Part shown: positions 1-8,618 of the stretch, in pieces | Numbering within the stretch: position 1 is the first letter of the stretch | Layout of the letters: each line of letters starts with the position of its first letter | Assembly (NCBI GenBank): GCA_017399555.1 | Contig: JAFQBW010000050.1 | Coordinates: 1 to 64,000 of the forward strand | DNA from: Methanocorpusculum sp. | GTDB taxonomy: Archaea; Halobacteriota; Methanomicrobia; Methanomicrobiales; Methanocorpusculaceae | DNA: 64,000 nt | Direction of reading: 5' to 3' | Made by a program: the position numbers and the translations under genes | Notes under the pieces: model-generated | What the model saw: only the letters and a program-made list of their open reading frames with translations | What the model was told of the DNA's origin: nothing | Databases searched by the model: none

Positions 1-38
1 AGGTGCTCTAACATATTAGTCATTAGAACTTATAAACC

Positions 39-61
39 CTTCGAAGCAACTTGCTTCGAAG
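39..61. repeat. Perfect palindrome near left edge
   Basis: Two 11-base arms, CTTCGAAGCAA and TTGCTTCGAAG, flank a single central C. It lies beyond the scpA end of the condensin operon. There is no obvious T-run next to it, so a terminator role is not shown. The rest of bases 1-173 shows no gene; the neighbouring gene to the left is outside the window. Confidence 0.6.
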
Positions 62-173
62 AAAGTAAAGCATGGCAAGGCCTCAGATTCAGTCCACTCA
101 GGGAGAGTGACTGTCTGACTTGCGAGGTAACATAGTTGTATACGGAAGCATAAATAAGCTTCGATTCGATTAT

Positions 174-275
174 TCAGTAGATAAAAATCGAACTAAGAGC
201 AGATATGAGAATAATAATCATCGCAAAAATCCATAAAACCAGGAAAACACGAAAGATAATTTCCCCTCTTGTCAT
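174..275 (-). CDS. Possible 33-residue single-span membrane peptide
   Basis: A short ATG-to-TGA frame begins four bases after the scpA stop. It starts MTRGEIIFRVF and is otherwise almost entirely hydrophobic (leucine, isoleucine, phenylalanine), enough for one membrane helix, ending in tyrosine. A G-rich stretch (GGGGGCGA) before the start could be a weak ribosome site. If translated it would be the last gene of the condensin operon. I recognise no family. The hydrophobic run and tight spacing are seen; that it is a real gene is inference. Confidence 0.35.
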   Translation of the reverse strand: MTRGEIIFRVFLVLWIFAMIIILISALSSIFIY

Positions 276-279
276 AAAA

Positions 280-1029
280 TCATTCGCCCCCTGCATCTTC
301 GCTGCCGGTTAGAACAACCCACAAATCCCCGAAAATCTCCTCCTGTTCAATCTCAACCCTCCCCCCCTGCGCGAGGAAAAGGCAGGGTAAATAGACCATA
401 TAGAGCGGCCAGTGGAATGCCGCGCAGATTTCCATAATCGAAACTCCCACATCACGCGCATCCGAAGAGCGCGCAATAAACGCATAAATCTCCTCGGCGA
501 GTTCCTCATACTTCTCCTCATGGGCAATACCCACGACTTCTTCTGCATCCGGAGAAAACAAATCATCCTCAGAATCAATCAGCCGCTGGCGCCGGATTCT
601 TCTGCGTTCTGATTTCTCCGCCAGACGCAGCTGTTTGATTAACTCATACAGATTCGTATGCCGCTTTCTTACATCCTTGCGCTTAATCCGGCGGTCAATC
701 TCCCGCTCCAGAAGTTCAATAGGGCCAAGAGCGCGCTCCGAAAACTCCCCGTCTTCCCCTTCCTCAAAGAAATCATCTATATACTCCTCTTCCGGTTCCG
801 GCTCATCCAAAAGCTCGGACTTCATCCGCACCAGAACCGACAGATAAAAAATCGTCAGACCGGAGACACGCAGACTCATTGCCCGGCGTGCCTCAAGCTC
901 TGCTAAAAACTTCTCGGTTAAATCTGCAATATCAATATTCCAGGGGTCAAGGACACCGTCTTTGACCATCTTTACCAAGATAGCAATAGGCTCCTCATTT
1001 TCCCCCTGGGGCAGAACAAACTCCGGCAT
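280..1029 (-). CDS. scpA: Segregation and condensation protein A (ScpA kleisin)
   Basis: Kleisin subunit that bridges the two heads of the SMC dimer in the prokaryotic condensin, which compacts and segregates the chromosome. The 249-residue product has the typical N-terminal segment with the DPWNIDI motif (about residues 28-34), which contacts the SMC neck, an acidic middle part (about 78-100), and a C-terminal winged-helix region (about 180-249) for the other SMC head. Its ATG overlaps the smc stop codon by one base (TAATG), so translation is probably coupled. Acidic, charged composition is normal for the family. No scpB is seen next to it. Confidence 0.93.
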   Translation of the reverse strand: MPEFVLPQGENEEPIAILVKMVKDGVLDPWNIDIADLTEKFLAELEARRAMSLRVSGLTIFYLSVLVRMKSELLDEPEPEEEYIDDFFEEGEDGEFSERALGPIELLEREIDRRIKRKDVRKRHTNLYELIKQLRLAEKSERRRIRRQRLIDSEDDLFSPDAEEVVGIAHEEKYEELAEEIYAFIARSSDARDVGVSIMEICAAFHWPLYMVYLPCLFLAQGGRVEIEQEEIFGDLWVVLTGSEDAGGE

Positions 1030-4000
1030 TACTCCACCATCTTCACGCCGGTCACCAGCGTACTCTTATCTCCCGGTCTGACGGTTACCCCCATCATCCG
1101 GTCAGCCGCTTCAATCATTGGTTTTCTGTGCGACACAATCACGAACTGCGTATTTGCACAAATCTCGCGGACCAGCTGGGACAGACGCTCAACATTCAGA
1201 CCATCCAGGTTCGAATCAATCTCATCCAGTGCGTAGAACGGTGCCGGCATATACTGCTGAATAGCAAAGATAAACGAAAGTGTTGTCAGAGACTTTTCTC
1301 CGCCGGACATCATGTTTAAGCGGTGAACCTCCTTTCCGCGGGGAGACACCTCAAAGGTCATACCGCCAAGGAACGGATCATCATAGTTATCCAGAACAAG
1401 CCGTCCGTCACCTTCATTTAAGCGGTTATAGATTCTCTGGAAGTTCTCATTGATTGCGGTAAACGAATCCATGAACGCATCATGCTTCATCTGCCGGAAG
1501 CTCTCAATCTTTTCCAGGATTGCCTCGCGTTCGCGGGAGAGCGTATTCTTCTTCTCCGTCTTTTCAAGCGTCTTGCGTTCCAGCTCATCGAACTGCTCAA
1601 TGGCCAACATATTCACATTGCCGAGCTTTCGAATCGCCCGCTCGGTTGTGATAATGCCGTCCTGAATCTCGGAAAGACTCAGTTCGCACTCAATCTCCTC
1701 CTCGACCGACCCCTTCATCTCAGAAATTTCGGCAGTCAGTGCCGCAGACTTTTCATCGAACGCGGAAATCTGCACCACACAGCGTTCCACATCGCCCTGG
1801 AGAGAAGTGATTCTGAACTGTGCTTCATCTGCTGCTTCCTGTACGCGGGCACGTTCGCAGGAAAGCGCTTCCAGCTCTCCGGAGAACGCCTTTAACTGAT
1901 CCTCGTATGCGGCAAGTGCAGCCTTTGCTTTTTCGATATCCGCATTGCAGGCAGAAATCTCTGCTTCCAGCTCTGCATTCCGCTCTTCAATCGTTGTCCG
2001 CTCGGCCGTGCGTTCTTCCACATTCTGCTTGAAGTGCCGGCGTTCCAGAAGAACATCATTTAATGCGTTCGTCTTGGTCTCCAGACGGCGCTCGGCATTT
2101 GCGAGGTCTTTCTGTGCCCGCTGAAGCTGATCGGTTAAGAGATTGAACTCCTCTTCATCAAGGACAGCGCGAATCTCGGCAATCCGAGCATTCAGTCCCT
2201 CGATTTCGGTCGAGACCTCATCAATCTCTGCCTCAAGGGCGGCAACCTTTGCCGCGTTCTCCTTTGCATCGCGTTCCGTCTCTTCCAGAAGCCGTGCAGC
2301 CTCGATTTCATCAGCCGCAATCTTGTCCAGCTTTCTTCCGCAGTCCGCAAGCTTCAGCTCAAGGGTGGTTATCTTTGAGTCAGCCGCAGTCCGATCTTCA
2401 CGAAGACCTTCGGAAACTGCACGGTGACGGCGCTCGGCAGCCGCTAAGTCCTCTTCCTCTTCGCGGAGTTCGGCAATCTTTGCCGAAAGCTCTGCCGCCT
2501 CGTGACCGACAGCCACCCCGAATCCCCGGATATTCTTGTTAATAGAACCGCCCGTCATAGCCCCTCCCTTATCAAGCAGTTCTCCGTCTAAGGTCACCAT
2601 GCGGTATCTTCCCATCAAACGCCGTCCGGCATCCAGGTTTTCGACGACCACCGTCTGCCCGAACACCAGATTAAAAGCGTCGCGGAACTCCGGCTCGAAG
2701 TCGATTAAGTTGATGGCATAATCAATGATGCCGTTTCCGGCCAGGGGCGGAAGCGGCGGCTGAATCTTCATCTTGTTCAGCGGCAGGAAGGTAAGTCTTC
2801 CCAGACGCTCTTCTTTCAGGTAGCGGATGGCGTTTGCTCCCGTCTGGTCGGTATCCACAATAACATTATTGAGTCTGCCGCCGGCGGCAATATTCAAAGC
2901 AACCGTGTGCTGGGCGTTTAAGACCTTACCCAGTTTGGATACAGTGCCGAATACCCCATCCATTCCGGAGACCGCAGAGATTGCCCGGTCGGATGCCCCC
3001 GATGCCTGCTGGTGTGCTTCCAGCTGCATCTGCCGTTTGGAAAGCCGGGAAATCTCTTCGCGGACACCATCCAAGAGTTTTCTGGAGTGGAGCATCTGCC
3101 GCTCGGCCTCGGCAATCTGCTTGGTGATTACCGCCTTTTCCTCGCGGGCATCGGAAATCTCTGCTTCCAGACGGGAAGCCTCGGCAGTTACCTCACTTCT
3201 CTCTTCGGCAAGCGAACCCTGCTCACGCTGACAGCGCTCAAGCTCATTTCTGCGGACGCGGCTCGCTTCAATAATTCCGTCACGCTGGACAACAATTGCC
3301 CCACGGGCTTCCTTCTTTGCCTCAGTCTTGTTCATCAACTCCACAAGCTCAGCCTGTGCTCCCTTCGAGTCGCGGCTCTTTTTGTTGACCAGTTCCTGAG
3401 CCTTTTCCAGAACCTTCTTCTGGGCTTCGACCTCCATCGCCAGATTGGCGCGGTCAATCTGCATCGTCTGGGCTTCTTTATTCTTGTCGTTGTACGAGTT
3501 CTGATGTTTGAGAATCTCTAAGTACAGTGAGTTCATCCGGGCAAGATTCTGTTCCTTGTCCTTCCTGCGGCGGGAAATTGTGTCCTCCGCAACCCGGATG
3601 TTTCCTTTCTCCGCTTCCTGACCGGAGATGATGGAAAGATATGCCGGACCCTGCTTTTCCGCAATCCGGCGGTCGATGTCTGCCACTTCCTCGCGGCGGG
3701 CATCACGCTCGTTTTCCTCCATCCGGATGCTCTCCTCAAACATTGCCTTTCTGCCTTCCTGCTCGGAACGGGATGAGGCAATCAGAGCAAGCTCTGTCTC
3801 AAGGGAACGGATGCCGGCAATCTTTCGGGCCGCGTTTAAGTAGTCCAGCTCCTTTTTCAGATTCTGATACTTGACCGCATCCTCGCGGGCTGCGCTGAGT
3901 TCCTCCAAGCGCCGGGCATAATCTTCGAGCAGAAGCTCTTCGCGTTCAATTTTTGCCCGCACCTGTTCAAGTTCAACTAATGCCTGCTCCTTTTTCGTAT

Positions 4001-4478
4001 CGAACGCCGCAACGCCGGCAATCTCGTCAATGATGCCGCGGCGGTCACGGTCGGACATGTTCATGATACGCGTGATATCGCCCTGCATCACCACATTATA
4101 TCCGTGGGGGCGGATACCGTTCTTTGCCAGATACTCGAGAATCTCGGTCTGCGAGCTGGTCTTTTCGTTTAAGTAATAGTAGGAGTAGGTGGAAGATGCC
4201 GTCTGCTTGATTCTCCGGCGAATCTTGGTACCGTCGGAGAACTCGAGGGTTACTTCTGCCGTATTCTTTCCGGAGGTGAAGTTGATAAAATCAGTAATCG
4301 TATCGGCACGAAGCGAACGGGAGGAAGAAAGTGCGAGAACAAAAAGAATCGCATCGATAATATTACTCTTTCCCGAACCGTTCGGTCCGGAGACTACCGT
4401 ATATCCTTCAAAAAAGGGGATTTTGGTCTTCCGTGCAAAGGACTTGAAGTTGTCTATCTCGACCTGGACAATATGCAA
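1029..4478 (-). CDS. smc: Chromosome segregation protein SMC
   Basis: Structural maintenance of chromosomes ATPase, the core of archaeal condensin. The 1149-residue protein shows the full layout: Walker A GPNGSGKS at residues 31-38, a long coiled coil, a hinge around residues 505-640, a second coiled coil, the ABC signature MSGGEKSL near 1055, and Walker B ALDEIDSN near 1085. Length is normal for the family. It lies 14 bases after the coiled-coil protein gene and overlaps scpA by one base, so the three genes form one operon read leftwards. No key residue is missing. Confidence 0.97.
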   Translation of the reverse strand: MHIVQVEIDNFKSFARKTKIPFFEGYTVVSGPNGSGKSNIIDAILFVLALSSSRSLRADTITDFINFTSGKNTAEVTLEFSDGTKIRRRIKQTASSTYSYYYLNEKTSSQTEILEYLAKNGIRPHGYNVVMQGDITRIMNMSDRDRRGIIDEIAGVAAFDTKKEQALVELEQVRAKIEREELLLEDYARRLEELSAAREDAVKYQNLKKELDYLNAARKIAGIRSLETELALIASSRSEQEGRKAMFEESIRMEENERDARREEVADIDRRIAEKQGPAYLSIISGQEAEKGNIRVAEDTISRRRKDKEQNLARMNSLYLEILKHQNSYNDKNKEAQTMQIDRANLAMEVEAQKKVLEKAQELVNKKSRDSKGAQAELVELMNKTEAKKEARGAIVVQRDGIIEASRVRRNELERCQREQGSLAEERSEVTAEASRLEAEISDAREEKAVITKQIAEAERQMLHSRKLLDGVREEISRLSKRQMQLEAHQQASGASDRAISAVSGMDGVFGTVSKLGKVLNAQHTVALNIAAGGRLNNVIVDTDQTGANAIRYLKEERLGRLTFLPLNKMKIQPPLPPLAGNGIIDYAINLIDFEPEFRDAFNLVFGQTVVVENLDAGRRLMGRYRMVTLDGELLDKGGAMTGGSINKNIRGFGVAVGHEAAELSAKIAELREEEEDLAAAERRHRAVSEGLREDRTAADSKITTLELKLADCGRKLDKIAADEIEAARLLEETERDAKENAAKVAALEAEIDEVSTEIEGLNARIAEIRAVLDEEEFNLLTDQLQRAQKDLANAERRLETKTNALNDVLLERRHFKQNVEERTAERTTIEERNAELEAEISACNADIEKAKAALAAYEDQLKAFSGELEALSCERARVQEAADEAQFRITSLQGDVERCVVQISAFDEKSAALTAEISEMKGSVEEEIECELSLSEIQDGIITTERAIRKLGNVNMLAIEQFDELERKTLEKTEKKNTLSREREAILEKIESFRQMKHDAFMDSFTAINENFQRIYNRLNEGDGRLVLDNYDDPFLGGMTFEVSPRGKEVHRLNMMSGGEKSLTTLSFIFAIQQYMPAPFYALDEIDSNLDGLNVERLSQLVREICANTQFVIVSHRKPMIEAADRMMGVTVRPGDKSTLVTGVKMVE

Positions 4479-4492
4479 CGCTTCAATCCTCT

Positions 4493-5188
4493 TCAGCGGT
4501 CTAAGTCTAAGGTGTCATCCTCGTCAGCCTCAATTACGGCGTGGGAATCTGCACGGATAGCAGAGGAACGCGATGTTCTGCCGGGGCCGTATCCGGTTCC
4601 GGCAACAATAACATTCTGTGCCTTGGTCTTTCTGCGTTTGAGAATGGTGCCGTCCGGCTGCATGACGAACTCATACTCGCCTGCTTTGAGGTTCTCGACA
4701 TCCTCTTCAACCGGAGCCGGAGCCGAGGCTGGTTCCGGAACAGGAGATGAGATGCGGCGTCCCTGCACCGGCTGCGGGGCAGGAGCTGCCTGCGGCGGCA
4801 TGCGTGCTGCCGGAGCCTGCGGAACAGGCACTTCACGGACCGGTGCTGCCGGCTGAATGCCGCGTCCGGTATGGACCGGAGCAGGTGTCGGCTCTGCTTC
4901 CGGCTTTCTCATGCCGCCTCTGATAACAGTCTCCGGATGACTCTTGACCGGAGTTCCGCCGAGTTTTTCAATCTGGGCACTTAACTTGCGGGTAACCGAC
5001 TTGAGGTCAAGCAGTTCTTCGGTTAATCCGTTGACGAGTGCTTCCAGTTCACGGACTTTGCGTTCCAGTGCAAGCGTATTGTCCGGGACGACAGGGACTG
5101 CCGGCTGTTCCTTCTGCTCTGCTTTGCGCAGCTGTTCACGTTCCTGTTCTGCCAGTTCGTGTTCGAGGAATTTCATACGGGTATTCAT
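4493..5188 (-). CDS. Hypothetical coiled-coil, proline-rich protein upstream of smc
   Basis: A 231-residue soluble protein with three visible parts. Residues 1-75 are a charged coiled coil (MNTRMKFLEHELAEQERE and onward). Residues about 80-150 are rich in proline, alanine and valine and probably disordered. The C-terminal part (about 160-231) is compact and contains YEFVMQPDGTILKRRK, then an acidic tail. It is the first gene of the smc-scpA operon, 14 bases before smc. I do not recognise a named family; the position suggests a chromosome-associated role, which is inference only. Confidence 0.75.
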   Translation of the reverse strand: MNTRMKFLEHELAEQEREQLRKAEQKEQPAVPVVPDNTLALERKVRELEALVNGLTEELLDLKSVTRKLSAQIEKLGGTPVKSHPETVIRGGMRKPEAEPTPAPVHTGRGIQPAAPVREVPVPQAPAARMPPQAAPAPQPVQGRRISSPVPEPASAPAPVEEDVENLKAGEYEFVMQPDGTILKRRKTKAQNVIVAGTGYGPGRTSRSSAIRADSHAVIEADEDDTLDLDR

Positions 5189-5221
5189 GATGGACGTCCG
5201 AAATTAATTACTAGGTTTTTC

Positions 5222-5300
5222 GGTGACTATCATATATTAGGCTTTTGTTTCACGCCGTTTAACCACTTGGTGCCGCCGAAATACGCAGATATTTATATCG
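5222..5300. promoter_or_regulatory. Divergent promoters, condensin operon and ferredoxin gene
   Basis: The gap between the divergent genes has a TATA-like stretch at about 5228-5237 (ATCATATATT) for the leftward operon and one at about 5289-5298 (ATATTTATAT) for the rightward ferredoxin, each at a distance normal for archaeal promoters. Assignment is by position and base composition only. Confidence 0.5.
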
Positions 5301-5333
5301 TGCAGGATAAAGGGAAGAGTTAAGGATAGAGTC

Positions 5334-6011
5334 ATGCTGCGAAAGATTATCAGAATTGATGAAGAGAAGTGTACCGGCTGCGGGCTGTGTGCAGACGCCT
5401 GTCACGAAGGAGCGATTGGAATCGTGAATAATAAGGCAAAGCTCCTGAGAGAAGATTTCTGCGACGGCCTCGGCGACTGTCTGCCGGCATGTCCGGAGAA
5501 TGCGATTACCTTTGAGGAACGGGAAGCACCTGCCTACAATGAAGCGGCAGTCAAAGCGGCAAAGATGAATAAACAGCCCTGCGGATGTCCCGGCATGCAG
5601 GCAAAAAAGCTGGAAAGAACTCCTGCCTCAGAACCGGCAGGGACAGTCCCAGGACAGCTTTCCAACTGGCCGGTTCAGATTAAACTGGTCCCGGTTCTGG
5701 CCCCCTACTTTGCAGACGCGGACCTGCTGGTTGCGGCAGACTGTACCGCGTTTGCCTACGGAAACTTCCATGCCGAATTTATCCGGAACCGGATAACGAT
5801 TATCGGCTGCCCGAAGCTCGACGGGGCGGACTATGCAGAAAAGCTCAGCGCAATCTTTGCACAGAACAGTATCCGCAGTATCACGGTTACCCGCATGCAG
5901 GTTCCCTGCTGCGGAGGGCTTGAGGCAGCGGTCAGAAGAGCGATTTCTGAAAGCGGTAAAGAGATTCCGCTCTCTGTTGTCACAATATCTGCAGACGGCA
6001 GAATTCTCTAA
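5334..6011 (+). CDS. 4Fe-4S dicluster ferredoxin-like protein
   Basis: A 225-residue iron-sulfur protein. The N-terminal ferredoxin domain has Cys13-x2-Cys16-x2-Cys19-x3-Cys23 and an atypical second set, Cys43-x5-Cys49-x3-Cys53-Pro, of the 'CDGLG.C' type common in anaerobes. A CGCPG motif follows near residue 83. The C-terminal domain (about 110-225) has spaced cysteines, including one in GCPKLDGADY and a Cys-Cys pair in VPCCGG, which may bind another cluster. It is probably a cytoplasmic electron carrier or a regulator coupled to redox state; the partner is unknown. It stands alone, convergent with the symporter gene. Confidence 0.8.
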   Translation: MLRKIIRIDEEKCTGCGLCADACHEGAIGIVNNKAKLLREDFCDGLGDCLPACPENAITFEEREAPAYNEAAVKAAKMNKQPCGCPGMQAKKLERTPASEPAGTVPGQLSNWPVQIKLVPVLAPYFADADLLVAADCTAFAYGNFHAEFIRNRITIIGCPKLDGADYAEKLSAIFAQNSIRSITVTRMQVPCCGGLEAAVRRAISESGKEIPLSVVTISADGRIL

Positions 6012-6012
6012 C

Positions 6013-6027
6013 TTTTTTTCAAAAAAA
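6013..6027. terminator. Bidirectional T-run terminator
   Basis: Seven T, one C and seven A lie between convergent stops. The plus strand offers a T-run after the ferredoxin gene and the minus strand one after the symporter gene, the usual archaeal termination signal. Confidence 0.6.
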
Positions 6028-6046
6028 GAGCAGGGGTGTTCCCCGG

Positions 6047-7621
6047 TTACTGAAGAGCCATCTGCTCTTCAGTGGTAACGCGTTTCTTATCCAGCGGAAG
6101 CAGGACTAAAAGCACAATTACCGAGAGAACGGTTCCGACAACCAGCGGGTCAAGGTAGCACCACGGGCTTGAAACAAGCGTGTTTACCCCAAAGAGCATG
6201 TTGCAGATGCCAAGTGCAGAGGACTCTGCAGTGTGGGCAAAGACCGTCCAGAGAAGCCAGCCGGCAGCACCTGCGAAGATACTCCAGGTTGCGGCAAGGC
6301 GGGACGGGCGTTTGGAGATGATTCCATGGATGAATGCCGGAAGAAGGGCGGCCGTACACAGACCCATAAACATTGCCGTTGCCCGGGCAATGATACTGCC
6401 CGGCATAACAACGGCGAGCAGGATACTGACCAGAAGCATAATTCCAATACCTGCCTGGTTTGCACGGACAGAGTACTTTTCACCCTTGATACGGGAGAAT
6501 AAGTCTCCTCCAAGCGTCGTTCCCATCGTGTGGAGAAGAGACGACAGCGTGGACATGGCAGCGGACAGAAGCGTCAGCATGAAGATGATGACGAACAGCT
6601 CCGGCATTGCCGAGTTGATGAACAGCGGGATAACCGAGTCCGCGTTTCCGCCGGCGGCCTCAAGTGCGAGCTGTCCTGAGGTCTGCATGAAGTACACATT
6701 GGTAAGCGGTCCGACAGTGAAGGCAACGCCGGTCATCATAACGATGAAAAGTGCTCCCATTGGAACAGCACGGTTTAAGGACTTACCGTCCTTTGCCGTC
6801 ATGAAACGGACTGCAAGCTGCGGCTGAGAGAGAACACCGATTCCGACACCTAAGACCAGAGTGGTGATAACGGTCATCCAGAGCGGGCTTCCAAACTCCG
6901 GCATGGAGGTCCAGCCGGTCATTCCCATAGCGATAAGGTTATCCGGAACAAGCGGAGTCATAGCCTCAAGTGCACTGTGTGCCGCGGTAACTCCTCCGAG
7001 CATAATGTAGGTGAACACCAGAAGGATTCCCATTCCGACAAACATAATTGCCGCCTGGACTGCATCGGTGTACATCACCGCAATCAGACCACCGATAATA
7101 ACATAGAGCGCGACAATTACCGCAAATCCGAGAAGTGCAGTCATGTACGGAATGCCTAAGGTCGTCTCAATGAAGCGGGCGCCGCCAATTAAAACTGCGG
7201 CAGTGTAAAGCGGCATGGAGGCAATGAAGATGATACTGATTCCATAGATAATCTTCTTGGATGCAAAGATTTTACCTAAAAGCTCCGGGTAGGTCATGGC
7301 ACCAAGCTCCTTACCCTTTCTTCTGACTCTCTTTCCGAAGAAGATGAAGGCAATAATAACACCCACAACAATACACAGAACGGTAAGCCACATCAGACTC
7401 ATACCGTACTGAGCTGCCATTCCGCCGAATCCGACGATTGCAGAGGTACTGATGAAAGTAGCACCATAGGATAGTGCAAGTACAATTGGAGGCGTGTTTC
7501 TGCCTGCAACCATATAGTCGTCCGCGGATTTTGTCTTCTTGTATCCGTAGTATCCGACACCAAGAATCATCGCCAGATAGATGATAGCGATTCCAACCAG
7601 TAATTGAGTACTAACAGCCAT
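6047..7621 (-). CDS. Sodium:solute symporter family (SSS) transporter
   Basis: Multi-span membrane carrier of the SSS family (related to PutP and PanF), which couples substrate uptake to sodium. The chosen start gives 524 residues beginning MAVSTQLLVGIAI, so the first helix starts at once; a longer frame to 7657 adds 12 unlikely residues. The family pattern YMVAGRNTPP follows helix 1 and about 13 membrane segments are visible. The start overlaps the stop of a 40-residue partner gene by 11 bases. The substrate cannot be read from the sequence; organic acids, amino acids and vitamins are all possible. Confidence 0.88.
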   Translation of the reverse strand: MAVSTQLLVGIAIIYLAMILGVGYYGYKKTKSADDYMVAGRNTPPIVLALSYGATFISTSAIVGFGGMAAQYGMSLMWLTVLCIVVGVIIAFIFFGKRVRRKGKELGAMTYPELLGKIFASKKIIYGISIIFIASMPLYTAAVLIGGARFIETTLGIPYMTALLGFAVIVALYVIIGGLIAVMYTDAVQAAIMFVGMGILLVFTYIMLGGVTAAHSALEAMTPLVPDNLIAMGMTGWTSMPEFGSPLWMTVITTLVLGVGIGVLSQPQLAVRFMTAKDGKSLNRAVPMGALFIVMMTGVAFTVGPLTNVYFMQTSGQLALEAAGGNADSVIPLFINSAMPELFVIIFMLTLLSAAMSTLSSLLHTMGTTLGGDLFSRIKGEKYSVRANQAGIGIMLLVSILLAVVMPGSIIARATAMFMGLCTAALLPAFIHGIISKRPSRLAATWSIFAGAAGWLLWTVFAHTAESSALGICNMLFGVNTLVSSPWCYLDPLVVGTVLSVIVLLVLLPLDKKRVTTEEQMALQ

Positions 7622-7733
7622 CGTCGTCACTATCCTTGTTCCAGTGAACAATTCCATATACTATGCTGAATATCAGCGAGACGATGCATATCACGTAGGT
7701 CATCCAGACCCAGGGATCACTTATTCCAAACAT
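7611..7733 (-). CDS. Symporter small accessory protein (40 residues)
   Basis: A 40-residue frame starts MFGISDPWVWMTYVICIV, has one hydrophobic helix (about residues 9-30) and ends in an acidic tail with three aspartates in a row. It overlaps the start of the SSS symporter by 11 bases, so the two are almost surely translated together. Small one-helix proteins with this DPWVW-type start are known next to SSS symporters in methanogens and bacteria and are named as accessory subunits. A GGTG stretch 11-14 bases before the ATG may serve as the ribosome site. Confidence 0.82.
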   Translation of the reverse strand: MFGISDPWVWMTYVICIVSLIFSIVYGIVHWNKDSDDDGC

Positions 7734-7926
7734 GCGTATTTCACACCTTATGTACCTGATTCATTCGGCAGCATCAGCAGAAGAGTTTTTTCACGAAACC
7801 GTCTGCTGAGGCTGACGGTTCCTTAGTTAAATCTAAAGAAAAAGACGATGCCGGCATACACGATCTGTTCGAGTAGAGGGGTTGTGTATGCTTGCATCTG
7901 AATCACTATCATATACTCCGAGAAAG

Positions 7927-8062
7927 TATTTATATATTGTCACTCGTTGTCATGGCACATGTTGACATTGTTCAAACACAGAGAAAAGCAGTAAATGCAC
8001 AGCATTACAGATACGGGAGAGAACAGAGAGGGGAAGCAGAAACAAACCATGCTTCCCTTTTT
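7927..8062 (+). ncRNA. Candidate small RNA (or small ORF) with its own promoter and terminator
   Basis: A strong TATA box (TATTTATATATT, 7927-7938) predicts a start near 7962. About 70 bases later a hairpin GGGAAGC (8031-8037) with GCTTCCC (8051-8057) is followed directly by five T. This gives a transcript of about 100 bases. An ATG frame (7951 to 8083) of 44 codons runs through it and past the terminator, so coding is less likely. No RNA family is recognised. Confidence 0.4.
8031..8062 (+). terminator. Hairpin plus T-run terminator
   Basis: Seven-base perfect stem GGGAAGC/GCTTCCC with a 13-base loop followed by TTTTT on the plus strand. No plus-strand gene lies before it other than the proposed small RNA. 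Confidence 0.6.
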
Positions 8063-8092
8063 CGTCTTCGGATAGAATCTTAAAAGAGACTT

Positions 8093-8374
8093 CTATCGGT
8101 CAACGAGCGATTCACAGTATATCCTCATCTGTTTCAGGAGGATAATATCCTCAGAGTCGGGAAGCCAGAGGCTTCGAATCTGATGTATGATTCCCCAACA
8201 GAAAAGATTCCACCGGACTTTCAGAGCACGCCGGTTCAAACCAACAGGCTTGCCGAGAATAATCAGTACTGCAAGCAGACCGTCTTCTAATGCAAGGTGA
8301 TAAATCCGACAAAAAGCCGCGATGATTTCATACTCTTCATCAGTAAAATCCAAATCAATAAACTGATACTCCAT
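8093..8374 (-). CDS. Hypothetical 93-residue protein
   Basis: A small protein starting MEYQFIDLDFTDEEYEIIAA, with an acidic N-terminus, a helical middle (LEDGLLAVLIILG) and a basic, tryptophan-containing C-terminal half. No family is recognised. A good TATA box (AGTATAAATAATA, 8394-8407 on this strand) is centred about 27 bases before the ATG, which implies a nearly leaderless mRNA and supports the gene and its start. It stands alone between the small-RNA unit and the MFS gene. Confidence 0.6.
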   Translation of the reverse strand: MEYQFIDLDFTDEEYEIIAAFCRIYHLALEDGLLAVLIILGKPVGLNRRALKVRWNLFCWGIIHQIRSLWLPDSEDIILLKQMRIYCESLVDR

Positions 8375-8393
8375 GTCAAAACATAGTGCACAA

Positions 8394-8407
8394 TATTATT
8401 TATACTT
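8394..8407 (-). promoter_or_regulatory. TATA box of the 93-residue protein gene
   Basis: AGTATAAATAATA centred about 27 bases before the ATG at 8374; this spacing predicts transcription starting at or next to the start codon. Confidence 0.55.
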
Positions 8408-8618
8408 TGCAATAACGATGTTGAGAAAATAGTGCAAAAAATCGAGAAATAACAGCAAATTCTACTGAAAAACAAGACAAATCACTGCACAGCACACACA
8501 TTCCGGGATGCAGTATTGTCCCGGATGACAGACAGTCTGTCTTGTACTTAACAGAGATAATTATTCTTACAAGAATATATTAATTGCGTATTTTCAGAAG
8601 TAAGCGTGAGGAATTTCC

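Larger units (their letters stand above)
7734..8092. other. Gene-poor region with hairpin and small transcription unit
   Basis: This gap holds a short hairpin, AACCGTC (7797-7803) with GACGGTT (7814-7820), in the leader side of the symporter pair, and a separate rightward unit with a TATA box and a hairpin terminator listed below. No longer convincing protein gene is present. Confidence 0.5.

Noticed and set aside
5-16. GCTCTAACATAT occurs at 5-16 and at 56210-56221
   Set aside because: A 12-base match between two places in a window of this size is expected by chance.
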